Shown: positions 26,088-34,787, counted from the stretch's first letter. The stretch: DNA of 64,000 bases from AWTP1-13 sp050248715 (GCA_050248715.1 JBFWRV010000018.1:1-64000), one strand, 5' to 3'. Program-made: numbers and translations. The notes: generated from the sequence alone by a model not told the origin.

Positions 26088-26426
26088 CTATCGTGGCCCG
26101 CCGAACCCGCCGCCGCCAAATCCGCCGCTGCGCGGGGGACCGCCGCTGCCGGCGCGCGGGGGACCGCCGGGGCGTCCGCCCGGCTTGGCCCCGGGCTTGG
26201 TTGCCGCCGCGGCCTTGCCGGGCAGCAGACCCTCGCGCTGGGCACGCTTGCGTGCCAGCTTGCGGGCCCGACGCACGGCCTCGGCCTGCTCGCGCACGCG
26301 CTTCTCGGAGGGTTTCTCGTAGTAGTTCCGCAGTTTCATCTCGCGGAAGATGCCCTCGCGCTGCATCTTCTTCTTCAGCGCCTTGAGGGCTTGATCGACA
26401 TTGTTATCGCGGACTTGAACCAGCAA
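26088..26426 (-). CDS. rpsU: 30S ribosomal protein bS21 with Gly/Pro-rich tail
   Basis: A 112-residue protein. Residues 1-70 match bS21 (LVQVRDNNVDQALKALKKKMQREGIFREMKLRNYYEKPSEKRVRE followed by the RARKLARKRAQREG basic helix). The last ~40 residues are an unusual Gly/Pro/Arg-rich extension ending FGGGGFGGPR. The start appears to be TTG at 26426: no ATG or GTG precedes the conserved region, and AAGGA lies ~9 nt upstream. bS21 sits by the anti-Shine-Dalgarno of 16S rRNA and influences initiation. The 274 bp upstream (26427-26700) have no gene. Confidence 0.93.
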   Translation of the reverse strand: MLVQVRDNNVDQALKALKKKMQREGIFREMKLRNYYEKPSEKRVREQAEAVRRARKLARKRAQREGLLPGKAAAATKPGAKPGGRPGGPPRAGSGGPPRSGGFGGGGFGGPR

Positions 26427-26700
26427 GCGGTGTGTTCCTTAAAGTTGAGTCGACGGGTTGCAGATGCCGGAGAGAGCTCGCGGCCGGGCAACAGAAATGG
26501 CGCCCGGAACGGAACCCCACGCGTTGCGCAGGCTTCTAGCAAACCGCGGTTAAAATGTCCATCGATTGGGCGGCGGGAACGATGGCCGATCCGCAATTTC
26601 TCCAGTCGTAAGGCGGACCGTGGGGAATCCGGCCAGTTCCGCGACCATCGGCACGCGGTCCTGGATGCCCAGCCGCGCGGTGCCCCGCGGGCATGGCGGG

Positions 26701-27852
26701 CTACGATCTCTTCGGGGCCCTTGCTTTGACCAAGCCCGGCAATTCCTCGTTGTGCTGGCCGAGCCTGGGTGCCCGCTTGCGGATCCTGGGCCGCTCACCG
26801 CCGAACGTCAGGGGCAGGCTCATGAGGTCGAGGTCGACGTCGGGGGCCCGTTGCACCATGTCGAGGGCCACCGTCTGGGGATGGGTCTTGAGGTGGGCGA
26901 TGTCATTGATGGGGGCGCAGGGCACCCCCGCCTTCTGCAGGCGTTCCACCCATTCCGCACTCGGCCGCCGGCGCATGATGTCGGTCACCGCGGCGACCAG
27001 TTCGTCCTTGTTGGCGAACCGGTCGGCGTTGGTCTTGTAGCGCTTGTCCGTCGCCCATTCGGGATGGCCCAGCTCCTTGACGAGCTTGGCGAACAGCCGA
27101 TCGTTGGCGGCAGCGACGATCACCTGCTTGTCGGCGGTGTCGATGGCCTGGAACAGGACGACCGCGAGGCTGCCGCTCGGATGGCGTTCCGGGAGCTGAC
27201 CGCCGGCCTGGTAGCGGGCGAAATGCACGGTGAGCAGACCAAGTGCCGTCTCGTAGAGGGACGCGTCGACCACGCAGCCCTCGTCAGTCTTCTCCCGCTG
27301 CAGCAGCGCGGCGATGCAGCCGAGCGCTGCCCATACCGCGCTGCCGAGATCGAGCACGCTCGTGCCGATGCGCACGCCGGGGCGGTCGGGATACCCGTTG
27401 ACGGAGAAGAGACCGGAGAACGCCTGCACCATCGGCTCGTAGCCGCCGTTCTTGTGCATCGGCCCCCTCGGTCCGAATGCGGAGAGCGAGCAGTAGACGA
27501 GGCGCGGATTGCGCGCTCTGAGCTTCTTGGCGCTTAAGCCCAGCTCATCCAGGACACCCGGGCGCAGGTTGTGGATGAACACGTCGCAGCCCTCGACGTA
27601 GCTCTCGAGCCAGGCGACCTGCTCGGGCGACTTGAGGTCGACCGTCGCGCCCTGCTTGTTGACGTTGAGCGCGTGGAAGGTCGCCGAGGTGTCCTTCCAG
27701 AAGGGTGGACCCCAGGCGCGCGCATCGTCACCGCCCTCGGGCCGCTCGATCTTCAGCACCTCGGCGCCCAGCATTGCCAGGATGAAGCCGGCATAGGGCC
27801 CCGCAATGTTGTTGGCGAGCTCGACGACCTTCACGCCGGTCAACGGCAGCAT
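26701..27852 (-). CDS. CaiB/BaiF family CoA-transferase
   Basis: A 383-residue class III CoA-transferase. Landmarks: LTGVKVVELANNIAGPYAGFILAMLGAEVLKIERPEGGDDAR, GATVDLKSPEQ, DVFIHNLRPGVLDELGL, CSLSAFGPRGP, YEPMVQAFSGL and the terminal PRLGQHNEEL. It moves CoA between acids in the cytoplasm; substrate unknown. ATG 27852 lies behind GGGGA. It is the second copy in the window and diverges strongly from the one at 5127. Downstream of the J-domain gene on the same strand, 127 bp apart. Confidence 0.9.
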   Translation of the reverse strand: MLPLTGVKVVELANNIAGPYAGFILAMLGAEVLKIERPEGGDDARAWGPPFWKDTSATFHALNVNKQGATVDLKSPEQVAWLESYVEGCDVFIHNLRPGVLDELGLSAKKLRARNPRLVYCSLSAFGPRGPMHKNGGYEPMVQAFSGLFSVNGYPDRPGVRIGTSVLDLGSAVWAALGCIAALLQREKTDEGCVVDASLYETALGLLTVHFARYQAGGQLPERHPSGSLAVVLFQAIDTADKQVIVAAANDRLFAKLVKELGHPEWATDKRYKTNADRFANKDELVAAVTDIMRRRPSAEWVERLQKAGVPCAPINDIAHLKTHPQTVALDMVQRAPDVDLDLMSLPLTFGGERPRIRKRAPRLGQHNEELPGLVKARAPKRS

Positions 27853-27979
27853 GGCGTTCCCCTGTATTTTCTTGCTTCTGTTGCCAGATGTAGCGGAAAG
27901 CCGAGCGTTTCTCCATGTGCGGGGGCGCAGGCCAGCCGCGCGGCGTCGCGTGCTCGGGGCCGGGTGGGGCGCGGCCCAC

Positions 27980-28444
27980 CTATCGTGCGCGCGCCCGCGC
28001 TGCCTTGAGCGCCTGGTCGATCAGCACGTTGGCGATGGTCATTCGTTCCAGCGCCTGCCCTTTGAAGCCGGGAGCGACCCTGTCGGGGTGGTTGCGGTAG
28101 GCAAATCGGCGCCGAATGCGCTCCAGCTCCGCCGGCTCCAGGTCGTTCGACAGACGTAGCTCCCGCGCGACGGCGTCCTCGATCGAGCGCGGTGGCTCCG
28201 CCACCTCCGCTCCCACGCCGGCCAAGTCTGCGTCCTCATACAATGTAGACGCTGCGTCTCCGGCGGAGCCGGGGCTGGCGGGGGCGGCTGCGTACGTGGG
28301 GTCGAACGCCGCCCCCGAATGTGCACGAAACGCAGCGGCTGCGGGCGGCGGCTCCCGCTCCAGCAGTTGGTCCAGCACCGCATCGAAGGTCGATGGGCCA
28401 TCGACGCTGGTCTTGCGGGCAAAGCTCGGAATATCGCGGGGCAT
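27980..28444 (-). CDS. J-domain-like protein with disordered N-terminus
   Basis: A 154-residue protein. The first ~90 residues are rich in Pro/Ala/Asp and look disordered. The C-terminal ~60 residues resemble a J-domain: IEDAVARELRLSNDLEPAELERIRRRFAYRN then H119-P-D121, followed by a helix with KGQALERMTIANVLIDQALKAARA. The HPD loop after a basic helix II is the feature that stimulates DnaK ATPase. The usual G/F region and zinc fingers are absent, so it would be a class III co-chaperone. ATG 28444 lacks a clear ribosome site; an upstream in-frame start at 28495 is possible. Confidence 0.65.
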   Translation of the reverse strand: MPRDIPSFARKTSVDGPSTFDAVLDQLLEREPPPAAAAFRAHSGAAFDPTYAAAPASPGSAGDAASTLYEDADLAGVGAEVAEPPRSIEDAVARELRLSNDLEPAELERIRRRFAYRNHPDRVAPGFKGQALERMTIANVLIDQALKAARARAR

Positions 28445-28521
28445 GGCAGGCGCCAAGGCGTGCCGGGCGGCACGGGTACGTACGCAGACTAGCATCGCAT
28501 CGGTTTAGAATTGCTGACGTT

Positions 28522-28551
28522 GGGCGCAATACGGCTAGCGCCATTGCGCCC
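28522..28551. repeat. half-copy of family-2 repeat (9-bp palindrome)
   Basis: GGGCGCAAT, 12 bases, ATTGCGCCC: a perfect 9-bp inverted repeat whose sequence matches one arm of the family-2 elements at 25274 and 29415. Confidence 0.5.
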
Positions 28552-28564
28552 TGCGGAAGCACCG

Positions 28565-29377
28565 CTATCGCCCCGTGAAGTTGGGCCTGCGCTTCTCCAG
28601 GTAGTGCGCCACGCCCTCGCGGAAGTCGTCCGTGTCGCGGCAGATCTCCTGCTCGCGGTTGGCGATCACGCTGGCCTCGGCCAGCGACTGGAACATGGCC
28701 TCGTAGACCTGCTTCTTGATGATGCGTGTAGAGCGCGGCGAGGAGAGGTTGGCAATATCCGCCGCCCGCGCCTGCACGGCCTCGCGGAAGCCTTCGGCCG
28801 GCAGCGTACGCACGAGCCCCATGCGCTCAGCTTCCTCGGCCTCCACCGAGCGCGAGCTATAGAGCAAGTCGAGCGCGTTCATCGGCCCGATCAGCTTCGG
28901 CATCAGCCAGGCGATGCCGTGCTCGGCGATCAGGCCGCGGCGGGCGAACGCGGTGGTGAGCTTGGCACCGGCGGCCATGTAGCGGATGTCGCAATAGAGC
29001 GTCACGACCAGGCCCACCCCGGCAACGGGGCCGTTGATGGCGGCGATGATCGGCTTCTTGATCGCCAGCATGTAGCTGATGCGCTGGGCGAAATTGGCTT
29101 CCAGCCCCTCGGTGGGCATCGGCGGGACCCCGAGGTTCGACCTGCCCGCTGCGGCGGCCGCGAGGCGGGACATGTCGGCGCCCGAGCAGAAGCCGCGGCC
29201 GGCGCCGGTGACCACGATCGCCCTGACGCCATCGTCTGCCTCCGCCGCGGTCAGGGCCTCACGCAGTTCGCCCGCCATCACCACCGTCCAGGCGTTGAGC
29301 TTCTCGGGCCGGTTGAGCGTGATGGTCGCAACCCGGTCCTCCACCTTGTAGAGGATCTCCTGCCAGCCCTGGCCCAT
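28565..29377 (-). CDS. enoyl-CoA hydratase/isomerase family protein
   Basis: A 270-residue crotonase-fold enzyme. Residues 10-30 read VEDRVATITLNRPEKLNAWT; the first oxyanion-hole segment is GAGRGFCSGADMSRL and the second is KPIIAAINGPVAGVGLVVTLYCDIRYMA. The position usually held by the catalytic Glu in hydratases lies in the GLIAEHGIAWLMPKLIG segment, and its Glu is retained there. Acts on CoA thioesters, adding water to 2-enoyl-CoA or isomerising double bonds. ATG 29377 follows GGGAG by 5 nt; the open frame to 29425 is an extension through the family-2 repeat. Lone gene next to the divergent ATC-hydrolase-type gene. Confidence 0.88.
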   Translation of the reverse strand: MGQGWQEILYKVEDRVATITLNRPEKLNAWTVVMAGELREALTAAEADDGVRAIVVTGAGRGFCSGADMSRLAAAAAGRSNLGVPPMPTEGLEANFAQRISYMLAIKKPIIAAINGPVAGVGLVVTLYCDIRYMAAGAKLTTAFARRGLIAEHGIAWLMPKLIGPMNALDLLYSSRSVEAEEAERMGLVRTLPAEGFREAVQARAADIANLSSPRSTRIIKKQVYEAMFQSLAEASVIANREQEICRDTDDFREGVAHYLEKRRPNFTGR

Positions 29378-29414
29378 GCGCGCGCTCCCTTGATTTATGG
29401 CGCGACAGTAGGCC

Positions 29415-29492
29415 GTAGGGCGCAAAAGGCGAAGCCGTATTGCGCCGAGCGTCCGGTGGATCGGTGCGATGCGCTTCGCTTTCGCACCCCAC
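29415..29492. repeat. dispersed inverted repeat, family 2
   Basis: Left arm starts GTAGGGCGCAAAAGGCGAAG and the right arm ends CGCTTTCGCACCCCAC; imperfect inverted repeats of ~30 bp, matching the element at 25274-25351 in reversed order of arms. Lies between divergent genes, upstream of the enoyl-CoA hydratase. Confidence 0.65.
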
Positions 29493-29557
29493 GGGTTGGC
29501 ACTTGTCGCCTACCGCCCGCTCCTGCACAGTGCGCAAGGGCTGCCAGGGAGGTACCC

Positions 29558-30043
29558 ATGTCCGACCAGCAGACGCTTGCCATGCTCGAGCGGCGGCGCA
29601 TCGAAGCGGCTATCCTCAAGCACGTTTATGAGACCCTGAAGGCCAGCCACGGCGCCGAGGCAGCCAAGCGCGCGGTGGCGGATTCCGTGCGCCGCTCTGC
29701 CATCGAGCAGGCGGGGCAGTTCGCGGCGGCCGTGGGCGGCGAGACCTCCATGCAGACCTTCATCGACCGGCAGGAGCTGTGGACGCGCGGGGGTGCGCTG
29801 GAACGCGAGGTGGTCGAGCAGAGCGACACGAAGTATCGCTTCAACGTCACGCGCTGCAGGTATGCCGAGATGTATCGCGACATGGGGCTCGGCGAGATCG
29901 GCCACCTTCTCTCCTGCCAGCGCGACGGCACCTTCTGCGAGGGCTACGACAAGCGGCTGACCCTCAAGCGCACGCAGACCATCATGCAGGGCGCCAGCCA
30001 CTGCGACTTCGACTACACTTACGACAAGGAAGCCAAAGCGTGA
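29558..30043 (+). CDS. L-2-amino-thiazoline-4-carboxylate hydrolase family protein
   Basis: A 161-residue protein. The N-terminal ~70 residues are helical; the C-terminal block FNVTRCRYAEMYRDMGLGEIGHLLSCQRDGTFCEGYDKRLTLKRTQTIMQGASHCDFDY matches the ATC-hydrolase family, named for the enzyme that opens 2-amino-thiazoline-4-carboxylate in cysteine formation. Cys residues in TRCRY, SCQRD, FCEGY and SHCDF and the late His are candidate active-site residues. ATG 29558 follows GGGAGG. Its stop overlaps the GTG of the next gene (GTGA), and an ABC importer follows, so it probably processes the imported compound; the true substrate need not be a thiazoline. Confidence 0.72.
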   Translation: MSDQQTLAMLERRRIEAAILKHVYETLKASHGAEAAKRAVADSVRRSAIEQAGQFAAAVGGETSMQTFIDRQELWTRGGALEREVVEQSDTKYRFNVTRCRYAEMYRDMGLGEIGHLLSCQRDGTFCEGYDKRLTLKRTQTIMQGASHCDFDYTYDKEAKA

Positions 30044-30795
30044 CGACCAAGGTCTTTTCCCCCGGCGGCTATCGCTTCATCCCCGGAGTGTTCCAGTATT
30101 CCGGAGGGGCGGCGGCGCAGCCCGGATATGCCGTCGAGCGGGTGACCTTCGGCAGGCCGGTCCCACTGGCGCAGGGCTTCGAGCGTGTGGCGGCGATCAT
30201 CAAGGCGCGCGGCCGGCCGCTGACGGCCTTCTGTGCCTGCGAGCTGCGCTCACCGGCGCCCTTCACCGACGCCGGCTTCAAGGGCTTCAACGAACTTTAC
30301 TGCGAAACGCTGGCAAAGTGGGGCATCTACGATCCCGCCGCCAAGGTCAACCCGGTGGCGCGCAGCAACGTGTGCCCGGAGATCGACCCTCCGGCCGAGC
30401 CGTCCTTTCACGCCTTCAGCTTCACTGTTGCCGCGGAAACGAAAACGCCGACCTTTGTCGTCGCGGGCAGCGGGGAGGCCAGGGAGGGCGGCGCCGTCTA
30501 TCGCGAGCGCACGGTCCGGTACGGGGAGACAAGCCCGGAGGCAATGCGGGAGAAGGCCATCTTCGTGCTGGGCGAGATGGAGCGGCGGCTCGGCCTGCTC
30601 GGTTTCACGTGGAACACGACGACGGCCACCCAGGTCTATACCGTCCACGATCCCCATCCCTTCATTGCCGACGAGATCGTCCGGCGCGGCGCGGCGCGCA
30701 ACGGCCTGACCTGGCACTTCTGCCGGCCGCCGGTGCAGGGCCTCGAATACGAGATGGATTGCCGAGGCGTGGCGGCCGAGCATTTTGCCGAGTGA
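30040..30795 (+). CDS. tandem RidA/YjgF-like protein
   Basis: A 251-residue protein that seems to contain two RidA-like halves. The first has LAQGFERVAAIIKARGRPLTAFCACELRSPAPFTDAGFKGFNELYCETLAKWG then ARSNVCPEIDPPAEPSFHAFSFTV. The second has MREKAIFVLGEMERRLGLLGFTWNTTTATQVYTVHDPHPFIADEI and ends FCRPPVQGLEYEMDCRGVA. RidA-fold proteins deaminate imines/enamines, and some relatives deaminate 2-aminomuconate-type compounds. GTG 30040 overlaps the stop of the preceding gene. Together with the ATC-hydrolase-like partner and the importer downstream it suggests breakdown of an amino- or imino-acid. The fold assignment is by eye and moderate. Confidence 0.6.
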   Translation: MTTKVFSPGGYRFIPGVFQYSGGAAAQPGYAVERVTFGRPVPLAQGFERVAAIIKARGRPLTAFCACELRSPAPFTDAGFKGFNELYCETLAKWGIYDPAAKVNPVARSNVCPEIDPPAEPSFHAFSFTVAAETKTPTFVVAGSGEAREGGAVYRERTVRYGETSPEAMREKAIFVLGEMERRLGLLGFTWNTTTATQVYTVHDPHPFIADEIVRRGAARNGLTWHFCRPPVQGLEYEMDCRGVAAEHFAE

Positions 30796-30884
30796 TGTTT
30801 GCGGCAGTTGACAGACGGCAGATGGTATCCGCACACTCGGACCAATACAGAAACAGCAAGTCTACCAATCCTGGGAGGAAGTAC

Positions 30885-32177
30885 ATGCGAGCTTGGAGAC
30901 TGTGCAGCGCGGCCGGCGCCGTGCTGGCGGTGGTGGTTGCCGCGCACGGTGCCGCGGCGCAGGACATCAAGATCGGCACCATCTACGACCAGACCGGCCC
31001 GTTTGCCGGCGGCGGCTCGAAGCCCGCCGCAATCGGCAACAAGATCGCCATAGACATGATCAACGAGAAGGGCGGGGTCGCGGGGCGCAAGATCGTTGCC
31101 GTCGAGGCCGATGCGCAATCCAAGGTCGACGTCGCCATCAACGAGGCCGAGCGGCTGCTGAACGAAGCCAAGGTCGACCTCATCATGGGCGTCTACTCGA
31201 GCGCGCAGTGCGTGCCTCTGGCCGCCAAGGTCGATGCGGCCAAGAAGTTCCTGTGGGCCAACGTCTGCGTCGCCTCGGCCGTCTTCAAGGACAAGAACCT
31301 GCAATACGTCTTCCGCCCGCAGGTGCACTCCGACCAATTCGGCGAGGCGTCCTGCTCCTTCATCGGCGAGAATGCCAAAGCCAAGCTCGGCAAGGACCCC
31401 AAGGACATCAAGGTCGCCATCATCCACGAGGATGGCCCCTATGGCGTCGGCGTGGCCATGGGGAACGAAGCCAAATGCAAGGAGCTCGGCATCCAAATCG
31501 TGCACAAGGAAGGCTATGCGGCGACCTCCACGGACCTCTCGGCCCTCGTCACAAAGCTCAGGCGCGCGCAGGCCGACATCATCCTCCACACCGGCTACAA
31601 CCCCGACATCACCCTGTTCCTGCGCCAGGCCAAGGAGGCGGGCCTGAAGTTCTCGGCCCTGATCGGCCATGGAGCCGGCTATGGCCAGATCGACAAGCTG
31701 ATCGAGACCTTCAAGGACGACGTCGATCTCTTCTACAACGTCGATCCGGTGGCGGCGCAGCTTCTCGATGCCAAGTCCTTGAAGCCGGGCCTCGGCGAGC
31801 TGACCGCCGAGATGGTCAAGCGCTACAAGGCCGAGACCGGCGTGGCCGAGGTGCCGCCGCATGCCTCGATGGGCTTCAACCAGGCCTGGATCTTCCTCAC
31901 CGACGTGCTGCCTCGCGCCATCAAGAACCACGGCGGCATCGATCCGGAGGCGTTGCGCAAGGCCGCGCTCGAGACCGATATTCCCGAGGGCGGCACCGTC
32001 CAGGGCTACGGCGTGAAGTTTTTCCCGCCCGGCCACAAGATGGCCGGCCAGAACGAGCGCTCCTCGCCGGTGGTGATGCAGTACGTCAAGGGGGTAACCA
32101 AGATCGCCTGGCCAGCCTCGATCAAGACCGTCGATCCGGTTCTGCCATTGCCCAAAGGGCACGCCTACGCGCGCTGA
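30885..32177 (+). CDS. Liv-type ABC transporter substrate-binding protein
   Basis: A 430-residue periplasmic binding protein. Signal peptide at residues 1-24 (LCSAAGAVLAVVVAAHGAAAQ), then the start DIKIGTIYDQTGPFAGGGSKPAAIGNKIAIDMINEKGGVAGRKI typical of peripla_BP_6 receptors, followed by VDLIMGVYSSAQCVPLAAKVDAAKKFLW and VAIIHEDGPYGVGVAMGNE in the second lobe. It delivers a small, probably amide- or amino-acid-like solute to the permease encoded downstream. ATG 30885 follows GGGAGG. Two strong hairpins separate it from the ATPase gene, a common means of making more receptor than permease. Confidence 0.92.
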   Translation: MRAWRLCSAAGAVLAVVVAAHGAAAQDIKIGTIYDQTGPFAGGGSKPAAIGNKIAIDMINEKGGVAGRKIVAVEADAQSKVDVAINEAERLLNEAKVDLIMGVYSSAQCVPLAAKVDAAKKFLWANVCVASAVFKDKNLQYVFRPQVHSDQFGEASCSFIGENAKAKLGKDPKDIKVAIIHEDGPYGVGVAMGNEAKCKELGIQIVHKEGYAATSTDLSALVTKLRRAQADIILHTGYNPDITLFLRQAKEAGLKFSALIGHGAGYGQIDKLIETFKDDVDLFYNVDPVAAQLLDAKSLKPGLGELTAEMVKRYKAETGVAEVPPHASMGFNQAWIFLTDVLPRAIKNHGGIDPEALRKAALETDIPEGGTVQGYGVKFFPPGHKMAGQNERSSPVVMQYVKGVTKIAWPASIKTVDPVLPLPKGHAYAR

Positions 32178-32187
32178 TGCACCCCGC

Positions 32188-32212
32188 GGGTCAGACCCTC
32201 CGGGTCTGACCC
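32188..32212. promoter_or_regulatory. perfect 11-bp hairpin after the binding-protein gene
   Basis: GGGTCAGACCC, loop TCC, GGGTCTGACCC. No U-run, so more likely an mRNA-stabilising or attenuating structure that favours the binding-protein transcript than a full terminator. Confidence 0.7.
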
Positions 32213-32248
32213 GATGGTTCCGTCGCACCATGCTCCGTCACTGCATAA

Positions 32249-32275
32249 GGCGTCAGACCCGGAGGGTTTGACGCC
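32249..32275. promoter_or_regulatory. second 12-bp hairpin before livG-type gene
   Basis: GGCGTCAGACCC, loop GGA, GGGTTTGACGCC: a 12-bp stem with one G-T pair. Its core CAGACCC/GGGTCTG repeats the first hairpin in the same 125-bp gap, so the two are likely copies of one element. Confidence 0.65.
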
Positions 32276-32302
32276 ATCGCTCCAGCAACCAGCACACTCC
32301 GC

Positions 32303-33033
32303 GTGGCCCATCTCACCGTCTCCGGCCTTACCAAGATGTTCGACGGCTTCACCGCCGTCTCCAACGTCTCATTCGATGTCAACGAGGGCGAGATTCTCGG
32401 TCTCATTGGGCCCAATGGCTCGGGCAAGAGCACGATCTTCAACTGTGTCGCCGGCATGTACATGCCGACCGCCGGCTCGATCAAGCTCGCCGGCGAGGAA
32501 ATCGGCGGCCTGCCCGCCAACCGGGTCTGCCACAAGGGGCTCGGGCGCACCTATCAGATCCCCCGCCCCTTCCGGAACCTGACCCTGCTCGAGAATGTCG
32601 CCCTGTCGGCCTGGTTCGGCCAGCAGGGCACGACAGATCGCGCCGGCTGCTGGCGGCAGGCCGAGGAAGCGCTGAGCCTGGTCGGCCTGCCGAGTGATCC
32701 CACCACCACGACCGACGGCCTCGGCGCCGCCGCGTTGAAGAAGCTCGAGCTGGCGCGCGCGCTGGCGACGCAGCCCAAGCTGCTGCTCGCCGATGAGAGC
32801 CTCAACGGCCTCGACCATTCCGAGATGGAGCAGGCCGCCGACATGCTGCAGATGATCCGCAAGCAGAAAGGCATCACCATCGTCTGGGTCGAGCACATCA
32901 TGGGCGTGCTCATGCGCGTGGTCGACCGCGTGGTCGTGCTCGATCACGGCGAGAAGATCTTCGACGGCGCCCCGGCTGCCGCACAGTCCGACCGTCGCGT
33001 CGTCGAGGTCTATCTGGGCACGGAAGCAGCCTG

Positions 33034-33034
<1 letters not shown>
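32303..33034 (+). CDS. ABC transporter ATPase, LivG-type
   Basis: A 243-residue nucleotide-binding subunit. Walker A is GPNGSGKST (residues ~36-44), the Q-loop region is YQIPRPFRNLTLLENV, Walker B is LLLADES with the catalytic Glu, and VWVEHIM carries the switch His. The ABC signature is degenerate (GLGAAALKKLELARA instead of LSGGQ), which may rest on the LivF partner supplying the intact signature. GTG 32303 is used since no ATG is available; the ribosome site is poor. Its stop overlaps the LivF start (TGATG). Confidence 0.9.
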
Positions 33035-33738
<704 letters not shown>

Positions 33739-33766
33739 AAGGGGGCAGCGTGAAGCGATCACAACC

Positions 33767-33888
33767 GGGTCCCCCTCCCCCTTGTGGGGAGGGGTTAGCG
33801 GTGGGGAGAACCCCGACCGCTGAAGGTCGGGACCCCCCCCCTCCCTGTCCCTCCCCCACAAGGGGGACCCCTGCACAAGGGGGAGGGG
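33767..33888. repeat. GC-rich imperfect inverted repeat (family 3)
   Basis: The left arm (GGGTCCCCCTCCCCCTTGTG..., from ~33767) and the right arm (CCTCCCCCACAAGGGGGACCCC..., to ~33888) are imperfect inverted copies, and ACAAGGGGGAGGGG repeats again near the end. It sits inside the ABC operon, between the ATPase and permease genes. Related palindromes occur at 47373-47567 and 51637-51671. Confidence 0.6.
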
Positions 33889-33917
33889 AAGCTGCGCGGC
33901 GCACGGGGCAGACTTAG

Positions 33918-34787
33918 ATGGATTGCCAGCTCGACATCTTCTTCCTCGAGGCGCTGATCAACGGGCTGCTGCTCGCCGGCCTTCTGGCGCTGCTGGCGCT
34001 CGGCCTCAACCTCATCTTCGGCGTCATCGACGTGGTGTGGATCTGCTACGCCGAGATCGTCATGGTCGGCATGTATGGCATCGATTTCGCCTACAAGGGC
34101 GGTACGCCGTTCCTGCTGGCGGCCGCTATCGGCATCGCCATCACGGCCGTCGCCGGCGTCATCCTGCACTATCTCGTCATCCGACCCGTGCTCGAGACGC
34201 CGCCGATCAATCAGCTGCTCGTCACCGGCGGCGTCCTGTTCCTGCTGCAGGCGTCGGCGACCATGTTGTTCGGCATCGAGTTTCGCAACCTCGGGATGCG
34301 GCTCGGCTCGACGACGGTCGCCGACATGAGCTTCTCGTGGGCCCGCATCATCACGTTTCTCGTGGCGCTGGGAGGCATGCTGGCGCTGTGGCTGTTTCTC
34401 AGGCGCACCTATCTGGGCACGGCCATCCGTGCCATCGCCCAGGACCGGCAGATCATGCCCTTGATGGGCGTCGACAGCCGCAAGCTCTACCTCGTCACCT
34501 CTGCGCTCGGCGGCGGATTGGCCGGCGTCGCGGCCACCTTGATGGTCTTGCAGTACGATATCTACCCGCAGATCGGCCTCCAGTTCGGGCCGCTGATCTT
34601 CATGATCTGCGTGCTGGGCGGCCTCGGCAACATGATCGGCGGCTTCGTCGCCGCCTTCATCATCAGCCAGTTCATCGCGGTGGGCTCGAGCTGCTTCCAC
34701 ACGGAATGGGGCTACGCGGTGGCGTTCCTGTTCTTCATGGTGGCCATCTTCATCCGGCCGCAGGGGCTGTTCGGGGGCAAGTCATGA
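33918..34787 (+). CDS. ABC transporter permease, LivH-type
   Basis: A 289-residue inner-membrane permease with ~8 helices. N-terminus FLEALINGLLLAGLLALLALGLNLIFGVIDVVWICYAEIVMVG carries the LivH pattern (usually NFAHG, here WICYAE). The permease EAA-like cytoplasmic segment is AIAQDRQIMPLMGVDSRKLYLVTSALGGGLAG, and the end reads MVAIFIRPQGLFGGKS. Its stop overlaps the LivM ATG (ATGA at 34784-34787). Substitution of the NFAHG motif hints at a non-canonical substrate. Forms the translocation pore with the next gene product. Confidence 0.91.
   Translation: MDCQLDIFFLEALINGLLLAGLLALLALGLNLIFGVIDVVWICYAEIVMVGMYGIDFAYKGGTPFLLAAAIGIAITAVAGVILHYLVIRPVLETPPINQLLVTGGVLFLLQASATMLFGIEFRNLGMRLGSTTVADMSFSWARIITFLVALGGMLALWLFLRRTYLGTAIRAIAQDRQIMPLMGVDSRKLYLVTSALGGGLAGVAATLMVLQYDIYPQIGLQFGPLIFMICVLGGLGNMIGGFVAAFIISQFIAVGSSCFHTEWGYAVAFLFFMVAIFIRPQGLFGGKS

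Noticed and set aside
28511..30043. 510-codon version of the ATC-hydrolase gene
   Set aside because: The first ~350 codons are antisense to the enoyl-CoA hydratase and cross the family-2 repeat; GGGAGG before ATG 29558 fixes the real start.
30808..30813. TTGACA upstream of the receptor gene as a promoter -35 box
   Set aside because: No acceptable -10 sequence lies 16-18 bp downstream, so no promoter is claimed.
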